DNA of 13,117 nucleotides, taken from UBA1738 sp045580145 (GTDB lineage Bacteria; Bacillota; Clostridia; UBA1381). Below are positions 4,968 through 12,742 of this stretch, piece by piece. The stretch is from positions 1-13,117 of the forward strand of contig JAZNNI010000033.1 of NCBI GenBank assembly GCA_045580145.1, written 5' to 3'. The translations under genes were made by a program, and so were the position numbers. A model generated the notes under the pieces. It was not told the DNA's origin and made no database searches. It worked only from the letters and a program-made list of their open reading frames with translations. How positions within the stretch are numbered: the stretch's first letter is position 1; each line of letters starts with the position of its first letter.

Positions 4968-6770
4968 ATGAATCTTTTATACGCAGCGTCTGAGGCCGCT
5001 CCTTTTGTTAAAACAGGCGGGCTTGGCGACGTAGCAGGCTCTCTTCCTGTTACACTTAAACAAAAGGGTGTAGACTCAAGAGTAATTTTACCACTATACA
5101 GGTGTATAGACCAAAAATACAAAGATATGATGAAATATATAGACCACATCTATATCGATATGGGTTGGAGAAAACAATATTGCGGTGTTTTTGAAATGGA
5201 CTGGTTGGGCACCAAATACTATTTTGTCGACAACGAATATTACTTTAACGGCGAAAAGCCTTATGACCACATTCATCTTGATTGCGAAAAGTTTATTTTC
5301 TTTTCAAAGGCTGTCCTGTCACTTCTTCCTACAATCGGATTTCGTCCTGACGTTATAAACTGCAATGACTGGCAGACAGCACCTATCCCCGTCTTTTTAG
5401 ACACATTCTATGACAATCCTTTTTATCGCGGCATCAAAACCGTTATGACCATTCATAACCTGCGTTTTCAGGGCAGATGGGATCTCGAAAAAATCAAGGA
5501 TGCTATGGCGATTGATGATTATTACTTTACAGGTGATAAGCTGGAATATTATAAAGATGCAAACCTTTTAAAAGGCGGACTTGTTTATGCAAATAAAATT
5601 ACAACAGTTTCCGAAACCTATGCAAACGAGATTACAACTTCAGAGTACGGAGAAGGTCTTGACGGACTTTTATTTGCCCGCCGCGGTGACCTTTTGGGAA
5701 TTGTAAACGGTATTTCGGATGACTGGAACCCAAAGACCGATAATTTTATTTACAAAAATTATACTCAAAGAAGTTTAAAGAACAAAAAAATCAACAAGGT
5801 CGAACTTCAAAAAGAGCTTAACCTTCCTGTTGATGAAAACAAGTTTATGATTGGAATTGTATCAAGACTTACTGACCAGAAGGGCTTTGACCTTATAGCA
5901 TATGCTATGGAGCAGCTCTGCGAAGGTGGATATCAAATTGTCGTACTTGGTACAGGCGATGAACATTACGAAAATATGTTCCGTCATTTTGCTTGGAAAT
6001 ACCCTGACAGAGTTTCGGCAAATATTTATTTCTCAAACGAAATGTCTCACAAAATATATGCAGCCTGTGATGCATTTTTAATGCCTTCACTTTTCGAGCC
6101 GTGTGGTCTATCTCAGCTTATATCTATGAGATATGGTACACTCCCTATTGTGCGCGAAACAGGTGGTCTTGCAGATACTGTAAAGCCTTATAACGAATAT
6201 ACTGGTGAAGGAACAGGTTTTTCATTTACAAGCTACAATGCAGACGATATGATGCACGTAATTAACTATGCTATGCGCACATATTATGATAATCGTGCTG
6301 CTTGGGATAAACTTGTTAAAAATGCAATGGCAGAGGATTTCTCTTGGGAAGTATCTGCCGACAAATATATCTCTCTTTATGAAAGCATAACGGGCATACC
6401 TCTAAAAGAGCAGCCAAAGGCAGAAAAAAAGCCTGTCACAAAAACCACCAAGAAAACATCTTCTTTTGAAACGAGCATAAAGGCTGATACTGATGCTGCT
6501 GAAGCATTATGGGCAGCTGAATCTTCTAAAAAGGATAAAGATGTTTTAAAAGATATGACAGAGAAGGATATGGCAAAAAATGTTGCAGAAATAAAAGCTG
6601 ACATTGAAAAAAATATACCTCAAAAGAAGAAAACTACCACACCGAAGAAAACTTCTGCGGCAAAATCCGGCTCTAACAAAACTTCAAAAAAGGTTGAAAC
6701 AACGAAAAAAACTCCTGCTAAATCAACAACCAAGAAAACTACTAAAAAGACTCCTTCAAAAAAGGCTTAG
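4968..6770 (+). CDS. glgA: Glycogen synthase with lysine-rich C-terminal extension
   Basis: This is a GT5 retaining glucosyltransferase that extends alpha-1,4-glucan from ADP-glucose in the cytoplasm. The catalytic core (residues 1 to about 476) is complete. It has KTGGLGDV (15-22), NCNDWQ (131-136), TIHNLRFQG (161-169), VSRLTDQKG (298-306, with Arg300 and Lys305), and SLFEPCGLSQ (374-383, with Glu377), followed by RETGGLADTV. Bacterial GlgA is normally about 480 residues; this one is 600. The extra 124 residues begin after YESITG and are described separately. The ATG is fixed by GAAAGGTGG 7 bases upstream and by the invariant N-terminal segment. It leads the operon, with glgP starting 60 bases after its TAG. 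Confidence 0.97.
   Translation: MNLLYAASEAAPFVKTGGLGDVAGSLPVTLKQKGVDSRVILPLYRCIDQKYKDMMKYIDHIYIDMGWRKQYCGVFEMDWLGTKYYFVDNEYYFNGEKPYDHIHLDCEKFIFFSKAVLSLLPTIGFRPDVINCNDWQTAPIPVFLDTFYDNPFYRGIKTVMTIHNLRFQGRWDLEKIKDAMAIDDYYFTGDKLEYYKDANLLKGGLVYANKITTVSETYANEITTSEYGEGLDGLLFARRGDLLGIVNGISDDWNPKTDNFIYKNYTQRSLKNKKINKVELQKELNLPVDENKFMIGIVSRLTDQKGFDLIAYAMEQLCEGGYQIVVLGTGDEHYENMFRHFAWKYPDRVSANIYFSNEMSHKIYAACDAFLMPSLFEPCGLSQLISMRYGTLPIVRETGGLADTVKPYNEYTGEGTGFSFTSYNADDMMHVINYAMRTYYDNRAAWDKLVKNAMAEDFSWEVSADKYISLYESITGIPLKEQPKAEKKPVTKTTKKTSSFETSIKADTDAAEALWAAESSKKDKDVLKDMTEKDMAKNVAEIKADIEKNIPQKKKTTTPKKTSAAKSGSNKTSKKVETTKKTPAKSTTKKTTKKTPSKKA
6396..6767 (+). other. Histone-H1-like Lys/Thr/Ala tail of GlgA (residues 477-600)
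   Basis: After the GT5 core the reading frame continues for 124 residues with no domain I recognise. A first basic stretch (about 480-498) is followed by a mixed-charge, probably helical part (about 499-550, DAAEALWAAESSKKDKD and similar). The last part (551-600) has 18 lysines and 13 threonines in 50 residues, built from KKT, TTKK and TPKK-like units. This composition resembles bacterial histone-H1-like or PAKKA-type disordered tails. The tail is in frame with good codons and ends at a single TAG, so it does not look like a frameshift artefact. Its role is unknown; binding polyanions or glycogen particles, or protein docking, are guesses. Confidence 0.8.
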
Positions 6771-6830
6771 TCTTAAAATAAATTCCGCAATTTGACGGAA
6801 AACCCAAAATTGAAAGGAAATCTATCTTAA

Positions 6831-9287
6831 ATGGAAAAATTTAAACTTAATGCAAAAGAAACTGAACTAAAAAACGAAATTGAAGGCAAGCTTTCAAGGC
6901 ATTTTGGTAAAACCTTAGAAGATGCCACTCCAAAAATGATTTATACCGCCTGTGCGCTGACTGCACGTGACCAGATTATGGCTCGCTGGGCTATTTCGCA
7001 CAAAGAGGTAAAAAAAGAAAATTCCAAAAAGCTCTACTACCTATCATTTGAGTTCTTGATGGGAAGACTTTTAGCTTCAAACATTTTAAACCTTATGCAG
7101 ACCGAAACCTACGTTAACGCTTTAAAAGCTCTTGGTTATGAACTTTCAGATATTGTTGAACTTGAAAATGATGCAGGTCTTGGAAACGGTGGATTAGGAC
7201 GTCTTGCGGCCTGCTTTATGGATTCACTTACAACTCTTGACCTTCCTTCATACGGATGTACAATTCGTTATGAATATGGTCTTTTCCGCCAGAAAATCGT
7301 TGACGGATACCAGACAGAGCTTCCGGATACCTGGCTTGAAAATGGTAACGCATGGGAAATTGCACGTCCTGAAGAGGCTGTGACAGTAAAATTCGGCGGT
7401 CAGGTTCATACTGACTGGACTGACGGACATTTCTCGTTCCGCTACGAAAATGAGCATACCATCATTGCTATGCCTTATGACGTTCCGCTTGTGGGATATG
7501 ATTCAAAAATTGTAAACAAACTTCGTTTATGGTCCGCAAAAGCCCCTGATGTTATGAATATGCAGGACTTTAACAGCGGTAACTACATTCGCGCAACTGA
7601 AGAAAGACAGCTTGCTGAGCTTATTTCCAAGGTTTTATATCCTGAAGATAATCACACTGAAGGTAAAGAACTTCGTTTAAAACAACAATACTTCTTAGTA
7701 TCTGCAACTCTTCAGTGGATTCTAAAGGAATACGAGGATCGTTACGGATACGACTGGCATAATCTTCCAGAAAAGGCGGTCATTCATATTAATGACACCC
7801 ACCCTACCCTTGCAATTCCTGAGCTTATGCGCCTTTTGATTGACGACAAAGGTCTTGGTTGGGACGAAGCCTGGGACATTACAAGACGTACTTTTGCTTA
7901 TACCAACCACACAGTTATGAGCGAAGCACTTGAAAAGTGGCCCCTTGATATGTTTAAGCGAATTTTACCGAGAATTTCTATGATTGTCGAAGAAATCAAC
8001 CGCAGACTTATGGTAAATCTTCAGGAGGTATATCCTGATGACTGGGGTAAACAAAAATGGATGTCTATAATTTCCGATAATCAGGTATTTATGGCTAATC
8101 TCTGCCTTGCTACCTGTTTTGCAGTAAATGGTGTTTCAGGACTTCACACAAAAATCCTGACAAGTGATATTTTTGCGGATTACTACCGTCTCGATACAAA
8201 GCGCTTCCACGCTATCACTAACGGTATTACCTTCCGCCGCTGGATTGCAAATGCTAACCCTGCTTTAACAGAGCTTATTACATCAAAAATCGGCAAAGAC
8301 TGGGTTAAGGACTACAAACAGCTTGAAAAACTTAAAAAATATGCTGATGACAAGGACTTCCAGGAAGCTTTTGCTAAAATTAAATATGATAACAAGGTTA
8401 AGCTTGCAGAATATATTAAAACACACAATGGAATTGAAATTAACCCTGATTCAATTTTTGACGTTCAGGCAAAAAGACTTCACGAATATAAACGTCAGCT
8501 TCTCAATATCCTTCATATTTTAGCCGACTATAATATGCTTATTGAAAATCCAAATACTGACTATACATCAAAGACATACATCTTCGGTGCAAAGGCAGCT
8601 CCGGGATATACGCGTGCAAAGCTTATAATTAAGCTTATTAACTCTGTGGGTGAAAAGATTAACAATGACCCAAGAATTAATGGTAAAATTAAAGTTGTAT
8701 TCCTTGAAAACTATGGCGTTTCAATCGCAGAAAAGCTTGTAGTTGCAGCGGATGTTTCTGAGCAGATTTCAACCGCCGGAAAAGAAGCATCAGGCACAGG
8801 TAATATGAAGTTTATGCTAAATGGTGCTGTCACAATCGGTACACTTGATGGTGCAAACGTTGAAATGCTTGAACAGGTGGGCGAAGATAATATCTACATC
8901 TTTGGTCTAAAGGCTGATGAGGTTGCAGCACGTCTTAAATTCAATAATTCTGATGAGGTCAAGACGATTTACTCAACTAACAGTGTTTTAAGAAAAGCTC
9001 TCGATCAGCTCATTTCAGGAGAGATTGAACCGGAAAATACACAAATCTTCCGTGACCTTTATCAGACACTTCTCTTTGGTGATTATGGTTATCCTGACAC
9101 ATATATGGTTCTTCGTGATTTCGAAGCATACTGCCAGACACACGACAGAATTTCTAAGGATTACAACGACAAGAAAACCTGGTGGCATAAAGCAATTATG
9201 AACACAGCATCCGCAGGTTTCTTCTCATCTGACCGTACTATTGAGGATTATAATAAGGCAATCTGGCATTTAACACCTATTAAATAA
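6831..9287 (+). CDS. glgP: Glycogen/maltodextrin phosphorylase
   Basis: This GT35 enzyme uses phosphate to release glucose-1-phosphate from the non-reducing ends of alpha-1,4-glucan, with pyridoxal phosphate as cofactor. Family signatures are in order: SFEFLMGR (72-79), GLGNGGLGRLAACFMDSL (116-133), HINDTHPTLAIPELMR (319-334), AKRLHEYKRQLLN (547-559), and the PLP-site segment EASGTGNMKFMLNGA with the cofactor lysine at 660. At 818 residues it has the usual bacterial length and is intact. The N-terminus lacks the extended regulatory segment of animal phosphorylases. The ATG at 6831 follows GAAAGGA with a rather long spacer of 12 bases, and a small hairpin (TTCCG 6783-6787 / CGGAA 6796-6800) lies between the glgA stop and this site. 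Co-transcription with glgA pairs polymer synthesis with polymer breakdown. Confidence 0.97.
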   Translation: MEKFKLNAKETELKNEIEGKLSRHFGKTLEDATPKMIYTACALTARDQIMARWAISHKEVKKENSKKLYYLSFEFLMGRLLASNILNLMQTETYVNALKALGYELSDIVELENDAGLGNGGLGRLAACFMDSLTTLDLPSYGCTIRYEYGLFRQKIVDGYQTELPDTWLENGNAWEIARPEEAVTVKFGGQVHTDWTDGHFSFRYENEHTIIAMPYDVPLVGYDSKIVNKLRLWSAKAPDVMNMQDFNSGNYIRATEERQLAELISKVLYPEDNHTEGKELRLKQQYFLVSATLQWILKEYEDRYGYDWHNLPEKAVIHINDTHPTLAIPELMRLLIDDKGLGWDEAWDITRRTFAYTNHTVMSEALEKWPLDMFKRILPRISMIVEEINRRLMVNLQEVYPDDWGKQKWMSIISDNQVFMANLCLATCFAVNGVSGLHTKILTSDIFADYYRLDTKRFHAITNGITFRRWIANANPALTELITSKIGKDWVKDYKQLEKLKKYADDKDFQEAFAKIKYDNKVKLAEYIKTHNGIEINPDSIFDVQAKRLHEYKRQLLNILHILADYNMLIENPNTDYTSKTYIFGAKAAPGYTRAKLIIKLINSVGEKINNDPRINGKIKVVFLENYGVSIAEKLVVAADVSEQISTAGKEASGTGNMKFMLNGAVTIGTLDGANVEMLEQVGEDNIYIFGLKADEVAARLKFNNSDEVKTIYSTNSVLRKALDQLISGEIEPENTQIFRDLYQTLLFGDYGYPDTYMVLRDFEAYCQTHDRISKDYNDKKTWWHKAIMNTASAGFFSSDRTIEDYNKAIWHLTPIK

Positions 9288-9292
9288 ACCAA

Positions 9293-9316
9293 AAGGGACT
9301 GCAAAGGCAGTCCCTT
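9293..9316 (+). promoter_or_regulatory. Intercistronic stem-loop after glgP
   Basis: AAGGGACTGC (9293-9302) and GCAGTCCCTT (9307-9316) form a perfect 10-bp stem with a 4-base AAAG loop, 5 bases after the glgP stop. What follows is AAAAATGACTATTTGG, with no T-run, so it is not a standard intrinsic terminator on the plus strand. It more likely protects the glgA-glgP 3' end or lowers expression of the next gene, or it acts as a weak terminator. Confidence 0.6.
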
Positions 9317-9348
9317 AAAAATGACTATTTGGCGGAGGGTTCATTTAA

Positions 9349-11244
9349 ATGAAAATCGAACACAACTCACAATCCGAGCTTTATCGCTCGCCATTTGGTG
9401 CTGTTACAAAAAATACACCTGTTACTTTAAGGCTTGCTCTTTCTGAATTTGGTATTCCATCTCATATCAGAGTAGTTTGTAGTTTTGGTGATAATATCAT
9501 ATCAAAAAATATGTACTATGTTTTTGAAGTATCCGGCACATATGTTTATGAAGCCGTTATAAATGCTCCTGACAATACCGGTCTTTTGCACTACTATTTT
9601 GACATTTCATCAGGCGAAAATTCCTTCTACTACGGAAATAACGAAGAAAACCTCGGTGGGACAGGCAGAATATACGATAACATTCCTGAAAAAAAGTTCC
9701 AGATTACAGTTTACGACGAAAGCTTTAAAACTCCCGATTGGTGGAAGGAAAGTGTCTGCTATCAAATATTCCCCGACAGATTTTTTAATGGGAACGATGA
9801 CGGAAGCTTTTTAGATGAACGAAGTGATATTATTAAAAGAAACTGGGGCGATGCTCCTTTCTATAAAGCGGAACAGTTTGGCGGAAAATTCCTTTGCAAT
9901 GACTTTTTTGGTGGAAATCTTTTAGGAATCGAAAAGAAGCTTCCCTATTTAAAGGAGTTAGGAATTTCTTGCATATACTTAAACCCTATTTTTAAAGCAT
10001 ATTCAAATCACAGATACGATACAGGTGACTATAAAAAAATTGACCCTATGCTTGGTACGGAAGAAGATTTTGTACGTCTTTGCACGCACGCCGAAGAAAT
10101 GGGGATAAAAATCATTTTAGACGGTGTTTTCAATCACACAGGAAGTGACAGCAAGTATTTTAACAAAAACGGGACATATAATTCCGTAGGTGCATATCAG
10201 TCGAAGGACTCTCCATATTATGATTGGTTCAGATTTTACGATTTCCCTCAAAAATATGAGTCTTGGTGGGGTATCGACACACTTCCTCAGACTGAGGAAA
10301 ATTCTGAAAACTACCAAAATTATATTTTAAGGGACAAGGATTCTGTTGTGAAAAGATGGCTCAAAAAGGGTGCTTCAGGTTGGCGTCTTGACGTAGTTGA
10401 TGAGCTTCCCGACTTTTTCGTAAAAATTTTGCGCGAAGAAGTAAAAAGACAAAACCCTGATGCTGTCATAATTGGAGAAGTCTGGGAAGATGCATCAAAT
10501 AAGGTTGCATATGATGAGCAGAGGCAATATTTTATGGGATATGAGCTTGATTCAGTAATGAACTATCCCCTCAGGAATGCCCTTATTGATTTTATAAATC
10601 AAAACATTGATGCAAAAATGTTGGACAGACAGATTATGAGTCTTAAAGAAAATTACCCCCGCCCTGCATTTTATGCAAGTCTTAATTTCCTTTCAAGTCA
10701 CGATACCGAGAGAATCTTAACAGTCTTGGGTAAAAAATCCGAAACAAACAAGGACTTACAGGCACAAGAAATGCTTTCAGGATACGAAAAAGAGCTCGCT
10801 ATTGCTAAGCTCAAATGCATCATTTCAATGCAAACTCTACTCCCTGGTGTCCCTACAATATTCTACGGAGACGAGGCAGGAATTGAAGGATATTCTGACC
10901 CCTTCTGCAGAAAATGTTACCCTTGGGGATATGAAAATAAAGAAATTTTAGAATGTTACAAGCAAAACATTTGTCTTAGAAACAGTGAAAACGCCTTTAT
11001 AAGCGGTGAGTTTGAAAGTGTATACAAATATGAAGGCGGATATGGTTTTATCCGCTATGACAATACTGACAGCTTCGTTATTTTAATAAATTCGGGCGAA
11101 GATACTACCTTCCGACTCGACGTTGCAAGATATAGCATAAACAAGATGCAGGGGGTTATGCATCTGGAAGAATATTCATCAGAAGATGGAATTTATTTTA
11201 TAAATATGCCTGCAAGGTCAGTTAAAATTTTCAAGAAAATATGA
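9349..11244 (+). CDS. Intracellular GH13 alpha-glucan hydrolase (neopullulanase/cyclomaltodextrinase-like)
   Basis: This 631-residue GH13 alpha-amylase-family enzyme probably hydrolyses short, branched or cyclic dextrins in the cytoplasm. There is no signal peptide. Residues 1 to about 120 look like the beta-rich N-terminal module of neopullulanases and cyclomaltodextrinases (CBM34-type). The barrel starts at WWKESVCYQIFPDRFFNG (131-148). Catalytic regions are intact: DGVFNHTG (258-265), GWRLDVVDE with nucleophile Asp348, IIGEVWED with acid/base Glu377, and FLSSHDTER with Asp452. The segment YLNPIFKAYSNHRYDTGDY (210-228) is typical of this subfamily. A beta-sandwich C-terminal domain closes it. 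The start follows GGAGGG by about 10 bases. The gene lies 61 bases after glgP across a stem-loop and before a strong terminator, so it is the probable last gene of the glycogen operon. Exact substrate preference cannot be read from sequence. Confidence 0.9.
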   Translation: MKIEHNSQSELYRSPFGAVTKNTPVTLRLALSEFGIPSHIRVVCSFGDNIISKNMYYVFEVSGTYVYEAVINAPDNTGLLHYYFDISSGENSFYYGNNEENLGGTGRIYDNIPEKKFQITVYDESFKTPDWWKESVCYQIFPDRFFNGNDDGSFLDERSDIIKRNWGDAPFYKAEQFGGKFLCNDFFGGNLLGIEKKLPYLKELGISCIYLNPIFKAYSNHRYDTGDYKKIDPMLGTEEDFVRLCTHAEEMGIKIILDGVFNHTGSDSKYFNKNGTYNSVGAYQSKDSPYYDWFRFYDFPQKYESWWGIDTLPQTEENSENYQNYILRDKDSVVKRWLKKGASGWRLDVVDELPDFFVKILREEVKRQNPDAVIIGEVWEDASNKVAYDEQRQYFMGYELDSVMNYPLRNALIDFINQNIDAKMLDRQIMSLKENYPRPAFYASLNFLSSHDTERILTVLGKKSETNKDLQAQEMLSGYEKELAIAKLKCIISMQTLLPGVPTIFYGDEAGIEGYSDPFCRKCYPWGYENKEILECYKQNICLRNSENAFISGEFESVYKYEGGYGFIRYDNTDSFVILINSGEDTTFRLDVARYSINKMQGVMHLEEYSSEDGIYFINMPARSVKIFKKI

Positions 11245-11250
11245 GTATAT

Positions 11251-11280
11251 AAAAATGACCACTTAACAGTGGTCATTTTT
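11251..11280. terminator. Bidirectional intrinsic terminator between convergent operons
   Basis: AAAAATGACCACT (11251-11263), loop TAAC, and AGTGGTCATTTTT (11268-11280) form a perfect 13-bp stem. The stem ends in five T's on the plus strand and, by symmetry, in five T's on the minus strand. It lies 6 bases after the GH13 stop and about 57 bases beyond the end of the opposing ulaG-like gene, so it can end both transcripts. Confidence 0.9.
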
Positions 11281-11336
11281 ATTGCAGCTGTTATGCTAGG
11301 TGCACTTTTCATAAGGTTTTTAGCAAACGAGTTTCG

Positions 11337-12005
11337 CTAAAAATCATATTCTTTATTAAACTTAAGTACTACACCACCATCAATGTTTTTGGAAAATAAA
11401 TATGGATTTTCGCTGTTTGTTTCAAACATATCGAAATGATTTGGAATATTTATTTTTGCACCTATTCTTTCAGCAACAACAAGTGCTTCATTTACATTCA
11501 TATTCCCAAGTTTTCCGTTTATACAAATAAAAGTAATATCAGGTTTATATTTTGCAATATCAAACAGTCTTTCGTTATACAATGTATCGCCGCTAAAATA
11601 TAATGTCTTATCTTCTGCTTTAATAATAAGTCCAAAAGCTTCCACCGTATGATCCCCAAAAACAGCAGTTATTTCAAAATCCCTTACATCTATGCTTTCT
11701 CCAACATCGAGTGATACAACATTAGATTTTCCCATTTTCAAAAGTTCTGTCTTGCCTTCATTTGTAGTAATAAACAACTGATTATCAATAATTTCTGCTA
11801 CAGTATCCGGGTCTAAATGATCGAGATGATTATGCGTGCAAATAACAGCATCGCATTTTATATTTTTGGGTTGAATAGGTATTGGTAAAATTCTCGGTCT
11901 ATTGGCCACTCTATTAACACTATCTGAAAGATATGGATCAATTATAATTTCACTATTTTCGGTTTTAAGTACATAACCACTCTGCCCTAAAAATCTGATT
12001 TTCAT
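11337..12005 (-). CDS. UlaG-like metallo-beta-lactamase-fold hydrolase
   Basis: This 222-residue cytoplasmic protein has the metallo-beta-lactamase fold of the UlaG family, whose namesake opens the lactone ring of L-ascorbate-6-phosphate. Metal ligands are all visible: THNHLDH (His58, His60, Asp62, His63), GDHT (His119), FSGDT (Asp140) and IPNHFD (His190). The segment RILPIPIQPKNIKCDAVICTH before the first ligands is close to that of UlaG-type lactonases. No added domains are present. The gene shares an ATGA overlap with the upstream dehydrogenase gene and is last in the operon; transcription can stop at the terminator at 11251-11280. The family includes other hydrolases, so a lactonase role rests mainly on the neighbours (a dehydrogenase and an RraA-family protein) and is an inference. 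Fold and metal binding are secure. Confidence 0.85.
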   Translation of the reverse strand: MKIRFLGQSGYVLKTENSEIIIDPYLSDSVNRVANRPRILPIPIQPKNIKCDAVICTHNHLDHLDPDTVAEIIDNQLFITTNEGKTELLKMGKSNVVSLDVGESIDVRDFEITAVFGDHTVEAFGLIIKAEDKTLYFSGDTLYNERLFDIAKYKPDITFICINGKLGNMNVNEALVVAERIGAKINIPNHFDMFETNSENPYLFSKNIDGGVVLKFNKEYDF

Positions 12006-12730
12006 TGCACGCTCTTACCACCATCAACAAAAATATTTTGACCTGTGATATAACGCCCTTCGTCAGAACAAAGCAGTGATACTATTCCTGTACAATCTTC
12101 AGGCTCACCATAAAAGCCTACTGGAATACTATCTGTTACTTTTTTGGCATATTCAGGATCAGAAAGTGCATCAACATTACGGTCAGTATAAATAACTCCT
12201 GGAGCCACATTATTAACTGTAATTCCATCTTTTGCTAACTGCAGAGATAATGATTTCATCATATTAGTCTGTGCTGCTTTACTAGCTGAATAAACAAGCA
12301 TATCAGGGTGTGGTTTTTCCTCTTGTACAGATCCGATTGTAATAATTCTGCCCTTTCCCCTACTCTGCATATACGGTACTACCGCCTGTATAAGCATCAA
12401 GCTCGAAACAAAATTACAGTTAAGTTGTTCACAGCAAGCCTTTGTTGTAATTTCCTTCCAAGGTGTACGGTACTGTAAAGAAGCATTAAGAATTAGAACA
12501 TCAACCTCTTTCACCTTTTCACAAAGTTCATATGTTTTATCTAAATCAGTCAAATCGCCCATAATAATCTCTGCTATTCCGCCATTATTTTTGATTATTT
12601 CAGCGGTTTCCTCCGCTTTAGACCGATTTCCGGCACCATGAATAATAATCTTATATCCGTCACGCGACAATTTTATTGCAATAGCTCTACCAATACCTCT
12701 TGAAGAGCCAGTGATAAATGCTGTTTTCAT
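12002..12730 (-). CDS. Short-chain dehydrogenase/reductase (SDR)
   Basis: This classical SDR of 242 residues interconverts an alcohol and a ketone with NAD(P). The Rossmann motif TGSSRGIG (7-14), the catalytic Ser134 (TIGS), Tyr147 and Lys151 (YSASK), the VAPGVIYTD segment (175-183) and the C-terminal GQNIFVDGG are all present. The usual NNAG motif reads LNAS (81-84), a mild deviation. It resembles FabG and glucose/gluconate dehydrogenases equally, so the fatty-acid label should not be used. Genes of fatty-acid synthesis are absent here. A GGGGTG ribosome binding site sits 6 bases before the ATG. Twelve bases separate it from the preceding RraA-family gene, and it shares ATGA with the following UlaG-like gene. 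It is therefore probably one step in a sugar-acid or polyol pathway encoded by this operon. Confidence 0.9.
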   Translation of the reverse strand: MKTAFITGSSRGIGRAIAIKLSRDGYKIIIHGAGNRSKAEETAEIIKNNGGIAEIIMGDLTDLDKTYELCEKVKEVDVLILNASLQYRTPWKEITTKACCEQLNCNFVSSLMLIQAVVPYMQSRGKGRIITIGSVQEEKPHPDMLVYSASKAAQTNMMKSLSLQLAKDGITVNNVAPGVIYTDRNVDALSDPEYAKKVTDSIPVGFYGEPEDCTGIVSLLCSDEGRYITGQNIFVDGGKSVQ

Positions 12731-12742
12731 ATTTTCACCCCA

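Noticed and set aside
6604..6795. Lysine/arginine/leucine-rich 63-codon frame overlapping the end of glgA
   Set aside because: It is the shifted frame of the repetitive GlgA tail. Its basic composition follows from the AAA/AAG-rich sequence.
11317..11343. Stem TTTTTAGC-AAA / TTT-GCTAAAAA with one bulge at the end of the ulaG-like gene
   Set aside because: It is followed by A's rather than T's on both readings, so it does not work as an intrinsic terminator. The hairpin at 11251-11280 serves that role.
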